NCBI GenBank assembly: GCA_020847395.1
Contig: JADLCD010000046.1
Coordinates: 1 to 64,000, forward strand
DNA: 64,000 nucleotides
Reading direction: 5' to 3'
Source: Chitinophagaceae bacterium
Lineage (GTDB): Bacteria; Bacteroidota; Bacteroidia; Chitinophagales; Chitinophagaceae
The position numbers and the translations under genes were made by a program. The first letter of the stretch is position 1, and every line of letters starts with the position of its first letter. The notes under the pieces are model-generated. The model saw nothing but the letters and a program-made list of their open reading frames with translations, made no database searches and had not been told where the DNA came from. This document shows, one piece after another, positions 25,976 through 34,590 of the stretch.

Positions 25976-26682
25976 AGCCATATACTTACTTAATAGTTGA
26001 TTTTTTAGCGTTTATTGTCTGCTTCATTTTTTCTTTTAACAGGCGTGTAAAATTTTATATGCATTTTGGAGCGTTTTTGTTATCAGCCTGTACAGCAGGC
26101 ACATTTTTTATTGCGTGGGATATATGGTTTACGCACAAAGGCGTATGGTGGTTTGATGCCAGCTATACCATTGGATACACAATAGCCGGCTTACCCGTTG
26201 AAGAATGGCTTTTTTTCTTTTGCATTCCTTTTGCCTGTGTGTTCACCTATTTCTGTATTGATAAATTTTTTAACTGGAGCTGGGCTAATGCTTTTAATAA
26301 TATTATTGTTTTTGTTAGTGTTATAATATGCGCGGTTACCGCCCTGTTATATCACAACAGGTTATACAGCCTGGTAACCGCACTGGCAACTGCCGCCAGC
26401 CTGTTGTATTTGCATTTCATTGCCAAAAAGGAATGGATAGGACAGGCATCCCTCGTATTCATGGTTTTAATGCTGGGTTTTTTTCCTGTAAATGCTGTAT
26501 TAACCGGCACTGGCATATCTTCTGCTATTGTTAATTATAATACAAATGAATTGTTGGGCATTCATATGCTTACTATTCCGGTAGAGGATGCGGTATATGG
26601 GTATACGCAGTTTATGCTCAACATTTATTTTTTTAAACAATTCCAAAAAAATACTGATCGCTTAGTACAGCTTGAAAAATAA
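25972..26682 (+). CDS. Lycopene cyclase, fused CrtYcd type
   Basis: A 236-residue integral membrane protein with two repeated cyclase domains. The first has the catalytic LPVEEWLFFFCIPF motif (about 75-88) and the second TIPVEDAVYGYTQFML (about 200-215). Such fused CrtYc-CrtYd proteins make beta-carotene from lycopene and are standard in Bacteroidota. It is the last gene of the operon, ahead of a hairpin. Confidence 0.92.
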   Translation: MKPYTYLIVDFLAFIVCFIFSFNRRVKFYMHFGAFLLSACTAGTFFIAWDIWFTHKGVWWFDASYTIGYTIAGLPVEEWLFFFCIPFACVFTYFCIDKFFNWSWANAFNNIIVFVSVIICAVTALLYHNRLYSLVTALATAASLLYLHFIAKKEWIGQASLVFMVLMLGFFPVNAVLTGTGISSAIVNYNTNELLGIHMLTIPVEDAVYGYTQFMLNIYFFKQFQKNTDRLVQLEK

Positions 26683-26696
26683 GATAGTTATATCCT

Positions 26697-26725
26697 GGTT
26701 TGGCCTGTAAGTAAAATACCAAACC
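26697..26725. terminator. Hairpin between the convergent crt operon and SDR gene
   Basis: GGTTTGG / CCAAACC arms separated by 15 bases, in the 80-base space between two convergent genes. A bidirectional terminator is likely, though the U run is modest. Confidence 0.45.
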
Positions 26726-26762
26726 TTATCAAAAAATGATTTTACTTTTATTTATTGTCAAC

Positions 26763-27623
26763 TTACCCATTTACCACTTCTCCACCATTAGGATGAATTA
26801 CTTGGCCGGATATAAAACTGGCATCCTCGCAGGCAAGAAAAAGATATGCGGGTGCAATTTCATTGGGCATAGCGGCGCGTTCCATAGGCGAGTCGCTGCC
26901 AAATTCAGCAATTTTTGCTTTTGAGAAAGAGGAGGCTATAAGCGGCGTCCACACAGGCCCCGGCGCTACCGCATTTACCCTAATACCTTTTTTAATGAGA
27001 TTATTTGCCAAACTTCGTGTAAAAGATATAATGGCGCCTTTAGTGCTCGAATAATCCAAAAGTTTTGGGCTTCCGCGATATGCCGTTACAGAGCTGGTAT
27101 TAATAATACACGAACCTTTCTTTAAGTAACGCATTGCATATTTTGTTATCCAGAAGCAGGAAAAAAAATTGCTGTTAAAGGTTTTCATTAACTGAGCTGT
27201 CGAAATATCTTCAATACTTTTTACTTCCCAATGCAACGCGGCATTATTAATAAGAATATCAATTTTGCCGAATTTTTTAATGCACTCACCTACCAGCTTT
27301 TTACAATGCTGCTCCTTACCTAAATCACCTTTTACCAGTAAGCACGCTCTTCCCAGGTTTTCTATTTCTTTTTTGGTCTGATTGGCATCTCCCGTTGCTT
27401 TCAGATATCCAATACAAATATCAGCACCATGTTTTGCGAATAATAAGGCTACCGCTTTACCAATGCCACTGTCACCACCTGTTATAACAGCCGTTTTGTC
27501 GGCCAGTTTTTTTTCCCCCGAAGCTGTCGGATACGTTTCTGAAATCGGAGTAAGCCCCTGCTGTGAACCAGGTCTGTTTTGCTTTTGTAGTGGTCTTACT
27601 TGTTTTTTTTCATTTTTTTTCAT
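26763..27623 (-). CDS. SDR oxidoreductase, general-stress (YghA/YdaD-like) type
   Basis: About 286 residues from Met40 of the track ORF (MKKNEKKQVRPLQKQNRPGS). The N-terminal extension with QQGLTPISETYPTASG precedes the Rossmann motif VITGGDSGIGKAVALLFAKH. The catalytic YSSTKGA and the end FISGQVIHPNGGEVVNG follow. This extended SDR type in Bacillus and Escherichia belongs to general-stress proteins. The 39 extra codons of the track are Cys-rich and implausible. It is convergent with the crt operon. Confidence 0.85.
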   Translation of the reverse strand: MKKNEKKQVRPLQKQNRPGSQQGLTPISETYPTASGEKKLADKTAVITGGDSGIGKAVALLFAKHGADICIGYLKATGDANQTKKEIENLGRACLLVKGDLGKEQHCKKLVGECIKKFGKIDILINNAALHWEVKSIEDISTAQLMKTFNSNFFSCFWITKYAMRYLKKGSCIINTSSVTAYRGSPKLLDYSSTKGAIISFTRSLANNLIKKGIRVNAVAPGPVWTPLIASSFSKAKIAEFGSDSPMERAAMPNEIAPAYLFLACEDASFISGQVIHPNGGEVVNG

Positions 27624-27862
27624 ATCAACCACAGCACAATAACAGTACCATTGATTTATAGTTCTGCTGCTCAAACAAAAGCAGCAGTTTACGTCATCAG
27701 CCAAAGCGATGTATAGTCCATTGTAGAAAATATTGCTCAAAAAGTAGTTTCGATAACACTAAATTGATAATACCTACACTTGTGTTAAGATTTTGGAAGC
27801 ACCCGTTCAAAAAGTTGATAAATATCACTAATTAACATGGAGGAAGCAAGCATCAAAATAAT

Positions 27863-27906
27863 AAAAGTATTTAATTACTTTTATTTAAAAATAATATATA
27901 CTTTTG
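27863..27906 (+). promoter_or_regulatory. Promoter and inverted repeat before the RIC-type gene
   Basis: TACTTTTG at 27899-27906 is an exact TAnnTTTG -7 box 28 bases before the ATG. AAAAGTA-N6-TACTTTT (27863-27882) is a palindrome upstream of it and shares the ATATACTT/AAGTA words seen before the MarR gene. Confidence 0.5.
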
Positions 27907-27933
27907 CTGAACTAAATCCTTAAATCTTATTCT

Positions 27934-28803
27934 ATGTATACAGCAACAGAAAATATCCTTGACGTAACCCAACTGGAGCCAAAACAAAAACATCTCACCA
28001 TTTTTATACGTTTTGATGAGTTGACCGAGGGTGAAACCTTAACGGTACATAACGATCACGACCCTAAGCCACTGTATTATCAATTGCTTGCTGAAAGAGG
28101 CGATTTTTTTACATGGCAATACCTGGAACAGGGGCCGCAATGGTGGATCGTAAAAATTACAAAACGTGTTTCAGGCTTTAATAACGAAACCCTGGGACAG
28201 ATTGCCGCTAAAAATTTACGCAAGGCAGAGGTTGAACAGGAATTACGAAAGGTGGATACAATGCTATCCTCCCGCCGGGTTCCATATGCTGACTGGAGCC
28301 TGGATTTTTTAGTGGATTATATCATAAACACGCATCATAGCTACATAAGAAAGATATTGCCTGATATATTTTTGTATGCGCAAAAAGTAATAAAGGTTCA
28401 TGGCAAAGAACACCCTGAGTTAATACGCATTCATCAACTGTTGGGTGAAATAAACACAGAATTAATAACTCACCTGCTTATAGAAGAAAATGTATTGTTT
28501 CCGCATATTAAGGCATTGATAGTGGAGGATTATAAACAGTCGTTATCAACAGGCGACTGGGGATTGGTGGAAGGTCATATATATACGCGGAAAGGAGAAC
28601 ATAAACTGATTGGAAAAAAACTGGAAGAAATCAGGCAGCTTTCCCTGAATTATATATTGCCCCAAGATGCCTGCGCCAGTTACACGTTACTTTACAGTAT
28701 GCTGCAGGAATTTGAGGAAGATATGCATTTGCATATACACCTCGAACATAATATACTGTTTCCCGGTGCAATAGCAGTAGAAAAACAATCTAAAACAATT
28801 TAA
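27934..28803 (+). CDS. DUF2249-hemerythrin protein, RIC (repair of iron centres) type
   Basis: A 289-residue two-domain protein. Residues 1-80 are DUF2249 (IFIRFDELTEGETLTVHNDH, QWWIVKITKR). From about 115 a hemerythrin-like four-helix domain has iron-ligand His/Glu residues (THHSYIRKILPDIF, HLLIEENVLFPHIKAL, LHIHLEHNILFPG). The second half resembles ScdA/YtfE/DnrN, which repair Fe-S clusters damaged by nitric oxide or oxidants. The Rrf2 gene downstream fits a nitrosative-stress role. Confidence 0.87.
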   Translation: MYTATENILDVTQLEPKQKHLTIFIRFDELTEGETLTVHNDHDPKPLYYQLLAERGDFFTWQYLEQGPQWWIVKITKRVSGFNNETLGQIAAKNLRKAEVEQELRKVDTMLSSRRVPYADWSLDFLVDYIINTHHSYIRKILPDIFLYAQKVIKVHGKEHPELIRIHQLLGEINTELITHLLIEENVLFPHIKALIVEDYKQSLSTGDWGLVEGHIYTRKGEHKLIGKKLEEIRQLSLNYILPQDACASYTLLYSMLQEFEEDMHLHIHLEHNILFPGAIAVEKQSKTI

Positions 28804-29058
28804 TAATTAATAGAAAAACCCGTCCTGTGAGAAAAGTATCAGGCTGTTGTCTCATTTCTTTTAAGCCATAATGTCTGAAAATGGATAGCTGTAAAATGAG
28901 ACAATGCCTGAACTAAGTTTTTGTTACGAAGAAGGCTGGAATACTTTTTTTTAAATAGTTGCAGTACCAGGTTATTCAGAAAATGTGAAAATTCTCTAAT
29001 TTGGATAGTATGGTTATCAAATTCAAAAAAATGCGAAAAACTTTTAAACCCCTGATAA

Positions 29059-29490
29059 ATGCTTAGCCTTACCTGCAAAACCGCTATCAAGGCCGTGATA
29101 TACCTTGCAACAAAAAGTAAAACGGGTAAAAAATCCGGTATAATAGAAATCTCAGACTTTATTAATGCCAGCGAACATACGGTTGGAAAAATTCTGCAAA
29201 CCCTGGTTAAGGAAAATATAATCAATAGCGCCAAAGGACCAACCGGCGGTTTTTATATATCAGCAAAACAAAAGAACCAGGCAATGATTAAAATTATTAA
29301 TGCCATTGATGGACAAAAGGCTTTTGATGAATGTGGACTAGGGTTAAGCAAATGTTCGGCAACGCATCCGTGCCCCATACATACAGATTACCAGGTGATA
29401 AAAAATCAATTTAAAACAATGTGCCAGCAAAAAAAGATTGATGATTTATGCAACACGGTAAGCCAGGGATTGGCATACCTGATGGGTTAA
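29059..29490 (+). CDS. Rrf2-family iron-sulfur transcriptional regulator (NsrR/IscR-like)
   Basis: A 143-residue protein with an N-terminal winged helix (AVIYLATKSKTGKKSGIIEI, HTVGKILQTLVKENII), a wing with GPTGGFYIS, and three Cys in CGLGLSKCSATHPCPIH placed to bind a [2Fe-2S] or [4Fe-4S] cluster. NsrR-type sensors control RIC proteins in many bacteria. It lies 255 bases after the RIC gene in the same direction. Confidence 0.88.
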   Translation: MLSLTCKTAIKAVIYLATKSKTGKKSGIIEISDFINASEHTVGKILQTLVKENIINSAKGPTGGFYISAKQKNQAMIKIINAIDGQKAFDECGLGLSKCSATHPCPIHTDYQVIKNQFKTMCQQKKIDDLCNTVSQGLAYLMG

Positions 29491-29700
29491 AGAAACATTG
29501 TAAACCTGGCTGGTACCACAAACCGGATCGCTTCAGCATTCTTACTTACTTTACTTGTTAGCTACTTTCTTAAATGTGATTCTTATTTATTACTGTTATG
29601 ATGCCTGTTTAAAATTATTGGTTTCTACCAATTCATGATTTATTGATTATTGCCGGCAACTATACATATTATAAACACAGCATATCTAATTTTTATGAAG

Positions 29701-29716
29701 TGGCAAAGTTTTAGTT
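29701..29716 (+). promoter_or_regulatory. Weak candidate -24/-12 element
   Basis: TGGCA-AAGTTT-TAGTT, 38 bases before the start at 29739. The -24 part is perfect but the -12 part is poor, so on its own it is weak. It is listed as a possible member of the sigma-54-like series in this island. Confidence 0.2.
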
Positions 29717-29738
29717 ACAATAGTTTAAAATAATAATT

Positions 29739-30074
29739 ATGAAAGAGAGTAACAAAATCCAATTGATAGAATTACTTAATAAATGCACAAGGGTATGCAA
29801 CTTTTGCTTCAACGCCTGTATGAATGAAACAGACACAAAAAAACTGGTAGCATGTATCAGGTTGGATCTGGATTGTGCGGAAATATGTAAAACTGTAGCG
29901 ACACTAATTGAAAGAGGTTCAGAAAATTTGAATATTATCCTGCCTGCCTGCGCTACCATTTGCAGTGAATGTGCTGATGAATGCGAAAAACATGCGCACA
30001 TGGAACATTGCCGAATATGTGCTGAAGTGTGCAAGCAATGCGCCGGGCTGTGTAAACAATTAGAGATTGTATAA
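29739..30074 (+). CDS. Four-helix Cys-rich copper-storage-like protein (DUF326)
   Basis: A 111-residue cytosolic protein with about 16 Cys in CxxxC and CxxC spacing along four helices (CTRVCNFCFNAC, CATICSECADECEKH, CRICAEVCKQCAGLC). This is the pattern of DUF326/Csp3-type proteins whose Cys-lined core stores Cu(I). It has no signal peptide. Stand-alone at the left edge of the stress island. Confidence 0.87.
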   Translation: MKESNKIQLIELLNKCTRVCNFCFNACMNETDTKKLVACIRLDLDCAEICKTVATLIERGSENLNIILPACATICSECADECEKHAHMEHCRICAEVCKQCAGLCKQLEIV

Positions 30075-30207
30075 AAGTAGTTTTCTTACGCAAAAAGTAT
30101 AGCCTGGATGTACAGGTACTTCTGAATTTAGTACAACATGTCGGGCATGATTTTTATTCTTTGATAACATGATACGCATTCTCTACAACTGCAATAAAAT
30201 AGTAATT

Positions 30208-30702
30208 ATGAAAACAAAGAATATAAAAACAGGTATTGCTGATGCTGCAATAGACAAGGAGCATCTTAAGCCAAATGAAGGAATAATTGAGCTGCCGGAT
30301 GTAAAAGACATACCTGGTCAGGAGCATATACATGTTGCTCCGTTAGGCGAGCTGGCAGATACAACCATTTCTTCTGACGATGAAGAAGGCAAGAGCATAT
30401 TTGATAGTGATGAAGACGAGCAGGCAGAAAACAATGTAACTTCCGAAGAGGAAAGGGCTTTGAAGGATGCTGCAGAAAAAACACCTGGCATCAGGGATGA
30501 GGATAACCTGGAGTCCGCTATGCCTGACCAGCGTGACGAAGATGGAGAACTGCTGAATGAAAGAACAAATTTTAGCGGCAGTGACCTCGATGTGCCTGGC
30601 AGCGAACAAGACGATGCTGATGAAGAAATAGGGGAAGAAGATGAAGAAAATAATGCTTACAGTCTTGACAATGAAGACGAGGATGAGAGCATTTCAAAAT
30701 AA
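30208..30702 (+). CDS. Highly acidic hypothetical protein
   Basis: About 164 residues from the ATG at 30208 (MKTKNIKTGIADAAIDKEHL). The C-terminal half is dominated by Asp/Glu (DDADEEIGEEDEENN) and predicted disordered. There are no membrane segments and no known domain. Similar acidic proteins occur near DUF892 and DUF6496 genes in Chitinophagaceae-type genomes, which suggests a stress or desiccation role. The track start at 30169 gives a less plausible N-terminus. Confidence 0.6.
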   Translation: MKTKNIKTGIADAAIDKEHLKPNEGIIELPDVKDIPGQEHIHVAPLGELADTTISSDDEEGKSIFDSDEDEQAENNVTSEEERALKDAAEKTPGIRDEDNLESAMPDQRDEDGELLNERTNFSGSDLDVPGSEQDDADEEIGEEDEENNAYSLDNEDEDESISK

Positions 30703-30730
30703 TTATGGAGTTGAAAGTATGCATGCATCA

Positions 30731-30861
30731 GGGTGCATTGCAAATTGTCGCATTGGGCTTCATGTGGGCAGTGAAGACGCTGCCCACGGCAGGCGCTCTG
30801 GCTGGTGCCTGCCTGTCCGGTAGGCAGGTCTCACGAGCCAGCGACAATTTACAATGCACCC
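30731..30861. repeat. Structured inverted-repeat element, MITE- or REP-like
   Basis: GGGTGCATTGCAAATTGTCG at the left is repeated inverted at 30841-30861 with one mismatch over 21 bases. Nested inside are two more hairpins: GTGGGCAG/CTGCCCAC (30765-30787) and CCTGCCT/AGGCAGG (about 30808-30828). The whole could fold as a cruciform of about 130 bases. No target-site duplication is certain. Confidence 0.65.
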
Positions 30862-31108
30862 CATGCATCATTATAAAAAATTAATGGGAAACATTTTACC
30901 TGTTCTATGAAAATCAATGGGCTTATCGGGGAGAATATTACTACCTGCAATTATGAGATACCCGGTAAAAAGATTTATGATGCAACCTGGCATAATATTT
31001 TCAATTAGTATACTGTAGTTTCTTATGGGGTGGTTTGGTAAAACAAATCTGAGATCACACTCCTTGTACCTGATCTGGGTAATTCCAGCGTAGGAAAAGA
31101 AACGACGG

Positions 31109-31137
31109 AGCTTCGGGTAAAACCGAAGCTTTTTTTA
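31109..31137 (+). terminator. Strong orphan rho-independent terminator
   Basis: AGCTTCGGGTAAAACCGAAG followed by CTTTTTTT: an 8-base GC-rich stem with a tetraloop-size loop and a run of seven T. No protein-coding gene ends just before it, so it may close an unannotated small RNA. Confidence 0.75.
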
Positions 31138-31472
31138 TAAGGAATAATTTAATGGTTTTTAGCTTTGTAAACATCCATTGAACTTTCGCAAAACTATCCC
31201 CGGCAACGCGGGTAGGTATTAAATGCACATACTGAGGAATATCATCCTGAAATAAATTATATGCCACCATTTCAAAAAAATGAAACGCATGGATTTTTAC
31301 GCTACGATTTTTTATTATCCAGCTATTGGGAAAAGAGCCGCTATATAAGGATGTATCTCAATTAAATAATTCCGTAACGCTAATTTTCATTATTGCTTTA
31401 TCCTGTCTTTGATTTTTTTCAATACATAGTGTGTAGTAACACCGCTTCACGAAATTTTATTTCAGTTGTTTA

Positions 31473-31488
31473 TGGCAAGGGAATTGAA
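31473..31488 (+). promoter_or_regulatory. Candidate sigma-54-type promoter of the YbhB-like gene
   Basis: TGGCA-AGGGAA-TTGAA, 41 bases before the ATG at 31515. The spacing matches the -24/-12 class; the -12 C is replaced by A as in two other island promoters. Confidence 0.4.
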
Positions 31489-31514
31489 GATTAAACAGAA
31501 GTAAAAACTAAGCG

Positions 31515-31988
31515 ATGGACAAAACAAATTTTGGAGGGTTTCATATTTCAAGTCCTGTTTTTAGCAACGGGGGAGCTATTCCAGCCAGGTATACATGCGA
31601 GGGCGAAGGCGTAAACCCTCCGCTTAACACCAGCAATATTCCTGAAGGTACTCAAACACTGGCGTTGATTGTAGAAGATCCCGATGCACCTGGTGGTACA
31701 TATGACCATTGGATTGTTTGGGATATTGAACCGGGCATGGCAATAAAAGAAAACTCGAATCCAGGAATATCAGGTACAAACTCATCCGGCAAAACCGGCT
31801 ATCATCCACCCTGCCCGCCTGCGGGAAGTCATCGCTATTATTTTCATATGTATGCATTAAACATTAAGCCGGATATACCGGCAGGTGAAACTAAAGAAAA
31901 GTTGCTGCAGGTTATACAGCCTTATATTATTGCAGAGGCAGTAATAATGAGTACATATGAAAAGCAAACCCTTGATTCTGAAGTCTGA
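31515..31988 (+). CDS. YbhB/YbcL family Raf-kinase-inhibitor-like protein
   Basis: A 157-residue PEBP-fold protein: SPVFSNGGAIPARYTCEGEG, LALIVEDPDAPGGTYDHWIV and the anion-pocket SHRYYFHMYAL. The function in bacteria is unsettled (phosphate-group or lipid binding). There is no signal peptide. It may be co-transcribed with the outer-membrane barrel gene 73 bases downstream. Confidence 0.92.
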   Translation: MDKTNFGGFHISSPVFSNGGAIPARYTCEGEGVNPPLNTSNIPEGTQTLALIVEDPDAPGGTYDHWIVWDIEPGMAIKENSNPGISGTNSSGKTGYHPPCPPAGSHRYYFHMYALNIKPDIPAGETKEKLLQVIQPYIIAEAVIMSTYEKQTLDSEV

Positions 31989-32061
31989 ACACACATTGAA
32001 CATTTATTGTTTTGATATTATGCATGTAATGCTGAATAATTTTTAACCAAATCGAAAAATC

Positions 32062-32646
32062 ATGAAGACAATTTTTTTCCCTTTACTGACAGGATGTATG
32101 CTTATGCTTAGCAGTAGTATTAAGGCACAGATTCAACAAGGAAATGTAATGGTTGGAGGCAATATTTCGGATATGAGTTTCAACCTCGACAACGGCGGAG
32201 GATTTAGCATGAGCCTGACCCCTAAAGCCGGCTGGTTTATCCGCAATAATCTTGCGTTGGGTGCTTATATCGATTTCGGATTAACTGCAGCAAAAGGCAT
32301 TCGGCCATCCATCAGTTACGGTGTTGGCGCTTTGGGAAGATATTACATTAATGACCCTACTATTAATGTACTCCGGAAAACAAGATTTTTCGGAGAAGCC
32401 ACATTGGGTATTGAAGGCTTTAACCCGTCTGCCGGAGATAACACTAATGGACTAGGCATAAGTGCCGGACCTGGTATTGCCTATTTCGTTACTCCAAATA
32501 TCGGGCTGGAAGGATTAATAAAATACAGGGGTATTGTAGGTTTTGGATCCAGTCCTGCTTCCAGCAATCTTGTTTTTGGCCTGGGCTTTCAAATTTACCT
32601 GTCACGTGAAAAAGTGGAGCGGGAATTAAAAGGAAATGCTAATTAA
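32062..32646 (+). CDS. Outer-membrane beta-barrel protein
   Basis: 194 residues. Signal peptide 1-23 (LLTGCMLMLSSSIKAQ), then amphipathic strands alternating with Gly/Asn turns (MVGGNISDMSFNLDNGGGFS, FFGEATLGIEGFNPSAG) and a final strand LVFGLGFQIYLSR ending a few residues before the C-terminus. A small OmpW/OmpA-like barrel is likely. The function is unknown. Confidence 0.82.
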   Translation: MKTIFFPLLTGCMLMLSSSIKAQIQQGNVMVGGNISDMSFNLDNGGGFSMSLTPKAGWFIRNNLALGAYIDFGLTAAKGIRPSISYGVGALGRYYINDPTINVLRKTRFFGEATLGIEGFNPSAGDNTNGLGISAGPGIAYFVTPNIGLEGLIKYRGIVGFGSSPASSNLVFGLGFQIYLSREKVERELKGNAN

Positions 32647-32657
32647 AAATCGTGTCA

Positions 32658-32823
32658 GAAGAAGTCACAAAAGGAACAAAATCGCTTTGAGAACCTTTGT
32701 GAACCCTTTGCGGAACTTGGTGCTGTAACACAAAAAACGCGAAGAAGTCACAAAAGACACAAAATCGCTTTGAGAACCTTTGTGAACCCTTTGCGGAACT
32801 TAGTGCTGTAACACACAAAACAC
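32658..32823. repeat. Tandem 83-base direct repeat
   Basis: GAAGAAGTCACAAAAG starts at 32658 and again at 32741. The two units share CGCTTTGAGAACCTTTGTGA and TGCTGTAACAC with few differences. No coding sense. A degenerate relative (CACAAAGTTACACAAAG) is seen near 60270. Confidence 0.8.
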
Positions 32824-32943
32824 AAAAACATTTCTTGTTGATTTAATAACATTCCAGTATAAATGAAGCAGGTATGGCAAAAGCTAAAAAAGCAGTGTTG
32901 AAAAAATGGTCTGCAACTGAAAGAAAAACAACAGCTTTTCGGT

Positions 32944-32959
32944 CGGCAATGTCTATGCT
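32944..32959 (+). promoter_or_regulatory. Candidate -24/-12 element before a small basic gene
   Basis: CGGCA-ATGTCT-ATGC has the GG-N10-GC invariant of sigma-54 promoters, 53 bases before the ORF at 32997. The flanks are imperfect. Confidence 0.25.
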
Positions 32960-32996
32960 TAGTTTTTACATTATCTGCAATTAAATTTTCACTAAA

Positions 32997-33203
32997 ATGA
33001 TAAGCATGAACTACAGGCATATACCTCCTAAAAAGAAAAAACATCGGTCAACAAAAACTAAAAGTACAAAATCAGAAAATGTTTTAACCCAGTCTTCCGG
33101 AAAAAGTTGGGGTGAAGATATTGTTACCAATATACCTCAGCATATTCTGAATGAGGAACAACAGAAGATCATCGTTAACCGGCAGGAGCAACACACAGAT
33201 TAA
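32997..33203 (+). CDS. Small basic hypothetical protein
   Basis: 68 residues (or 65 from Met4 at 33006), with a Lys-rich first half (PPKKKKHRSTKTKSTKSENV) and an acidic-amphipathic end. No known domain. Support comes from its position ahead of the DUF6496 gene in the same direction, a candidate promoter and clean codon usage. It could be non-coding. Confidence 0.4.
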   Translation: MISMNYRHIPPKKKKHRSTKTKSTKSENVLTQSSGKSWGEDIVTNIPQHILNEEQQKIIVNRQEQHTD

Positions 33204-33300
33204 AGTTATACATGTATGCTGTAACAAACATTGCAAGTGCATATTTTAATCAGCATAGTATAACCGCTCATTAAATAATTCACCATATAAAACATACACT

Positions 33301-33612
33301 ATGGCAAAATATTCAAAAAAAGCAGGTCAGAAAGTTGAAAAAGCAATGCATGAAAAGAAGAAAGGCTCATTAAAATCCGGCAGTGGAAAAAAAGTTAAAA
33401 GCAAAAAACAGGCAATTGCAATCGGGTTATCAGAGGCACGGAAGGAAGGTGCGCAAGTGCCTAAAAAAGCCGCCAAAAAAAGAGGAAGGCCGGCTAAAAA
33501 ATCTGTAACTAAAAAAGGGACAGGCGCGGCGAAGAAATCCGCTCCTAAAAAGGGGACAAATAAAGCTAAAAAATCAACTGCAAAAAAAGCAGGCAGAAAG
33601 CGATCGCTATAG
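33301..33612 (+). CDS. DUF6496 protein with histone-H1-like Lys/Ala tail
   Basis: 103 residues. Residues 1-55 are the DUF6496 pattern (KYSKKAGQKVEKAMHEKKKG, KQAIAIGLSEARKEGAQVPK). The rest is a KKAAKK / AKKS-rich basic tail with a PRGRP-like AT-hook (KKRGRPAKK). DNA or RNA binding is likely. Comparable proteins are widespread in soil Bacteroidota and Proteobacteria. The function is untested. Confidence 0.82.
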   Translation: MAKYSKKAGQKVEKAMHEKKKGSLKSGSGKKVKSKKQAIAIGLSEARKEGAQVPKKAAKKRGRPAKKSVTKKGTGAAKKSAPKKGTNKAKKSTAKKAGRKRSL

Positions 33613-33871
33613 AGGAAAGCTTTAACGGAGAAAATTATACTCAGTTTTTATATCACCCTTAACGGCGATTGAACAACCGGAAAAATCGCCGGCTGTTTGT
33701 GAATGTTGGTGGCATAAGATTTTAGGGGGGGTAGAGTATAAAAGAATCGACGATTGAGGAAGTTTTTACGCGGTTATTTTTCTGTTGTATAATTTGCCTG
33801 GAATTTTTAAGATGCTGCGTTAATTAAGTTGGGTATTTCTGTTTAAAGCATATAAAGAAACAATAACAATC

Positions 33872-34066
33872 ATGAAAAAAACAACCATTTATACGGGGTT
33901 AGTTATATTTCTTTTAACGCTTTTATCCGGATGTATGAAACATCAATGTTACGAGTGTACTGATCAACAGGGAACCAGGGTGGCCGAAGGATGTGATAAG
34001 ACCCGTGAGGAGGTTAATAATCTGGAATCTGCTCATAACTGGAATTGCGTTATACTTTCCGACTAA
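33872..34066 (+). CDS. Small Cys-containing lipoprotein
   Basis: 64 residues: a lipoprotein signal (TGLVIFLLTLLSGCMKHQ, lipobox Cys at about 21) and a short exported part with CYECTDQQG, an AEGCDKTRE segment and NWNCVIL. Four mature Cys could form two disulfides. Small proteins of this type are common in Bacteroidota. The function is unknown. Confidence 0.7.
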   Translation: MKKTTIYTGLVIFLLTLLSGCMKHQCYECTDQQGTRVAEGCDKTREEVNNLESAHNWNCVILSD

Positions 34067-34096
34067 AAGCAGCATTTAATTTGTATACTTAAAATT

Positions 34097-34261
34097 ATGA
34101 ACAGCGGAATTACAGGCAATGGCTTATATATAGCTATTGTTGTTTTATTTACCATATACTTTATGGCTTTTCCATTTTCTTCGCCCCCGGTATGGATACA
34201 TCTTGCGGGCATTGCAGGTGTTGTACTTTTTATACTCAGAATCGCCAGGGGAGATGATTAA
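34097..34261 (+). CDS. 54-residue membrane protein (missed by the ORF track)
   Basis: MNSGITGNGLYIAIVVLFTI opens a first membrane helix. A second helix, HLAGIAGVVLFILRIA, ends in RGDD. Two helices with a short PFSSPP loop resemble the tiny lmo0937-like proteins and match the size of the gene at 44324. It starts 31 bases after the lipoprotein gene. Coding is likely but not proved. Confidence 0.55.
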   Translation: MNSGITGNGLYIAIVVLFTIYFMAFPFSSPPVWIHLAGIAGVVLFILRIARGDD

Positions 34262-34323
34262 CAAAATAAAATTTTTTTGCGGGCACAGGCGCCGGCAGCT
34301 TACCAGTAATCGTATTGCATGTT

Positions 34324-34539
34324 TTAATTGGAATGATGAGGCCTGCCGAAGCTACCTGATCCTGCAGACCCTAATATCTTAAGGATTTTTCTTCCATCGG
34401 AGCTTTCTTCAGTAAGCACCTTTGTAATAAACTCACGACTTCTCCAGGGATATTGTCTTTGCAGGTAATCTACATGTTTTTTAAGCTTTATCTCCGGATC
34501 CTGGATCATTGCTTTTTTACTTTTTTTCTTTGCTTGCAT
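34324..34539 (-). CDS. Small hypothetical protein
   Basis: 71 residues, Lys-rich N-terminus (MQAKKKSKKAMIQDPEIKLK), then HVDYLQRQYPWRSREFITKV, a possible helix-turn-helix-sized segment, and a Gly/Ser tail. No family recognised. A good -24/-12-like element 28 bases upstream (TGGCA-N6-TTGTA) supports expression. Confidence 0.5.
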   Translation of the reverse strand: MQAKKKSKKAMIQDPEIKLKKHVDYLQRQYPWRSREFITKVLTEESSDGRKILKILGSAGSGSFGRPHHSN

Positions 34540-34566
34540 ATATCAGTGTATTTTAAAATACCCAAC

Positions 34567-34582
34567 TACAATTCTGATGCCA
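34567..34582 (-). promoter_or_regulatory. Candidate sigma-54-type promoter
   Basis: Minus strand TGGCA-TCAGAA-TTGTA, with its -24 end 43 bases before the start at 34539. The first half is nearly the same as the element at 35523 (TGGCA-TCAGGA). Confidence 0.4.
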
Positions 34583-34590
34583 TGAGCCTG

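Larger units (their letters stand above)
30703..31514. other. 812-base region without a clear gene
   Basis: Holds a structured inverted-repeat element (30731-30861), a free-standing terminator (31109-31137) and a candidate -24/-12 promoter (31473-31488). A 33-codon ORF at 30907-31008 has no visible support. The minus ORF at 31055-31270 crosses the terminator and is unlikely. Confidence 0.6.

Noticed and set aside
31055-31270. Minus-strand ORF of 71 codons
   Set aside because: It overlaps the strong terminator at 31109 and has no recognisable feature.
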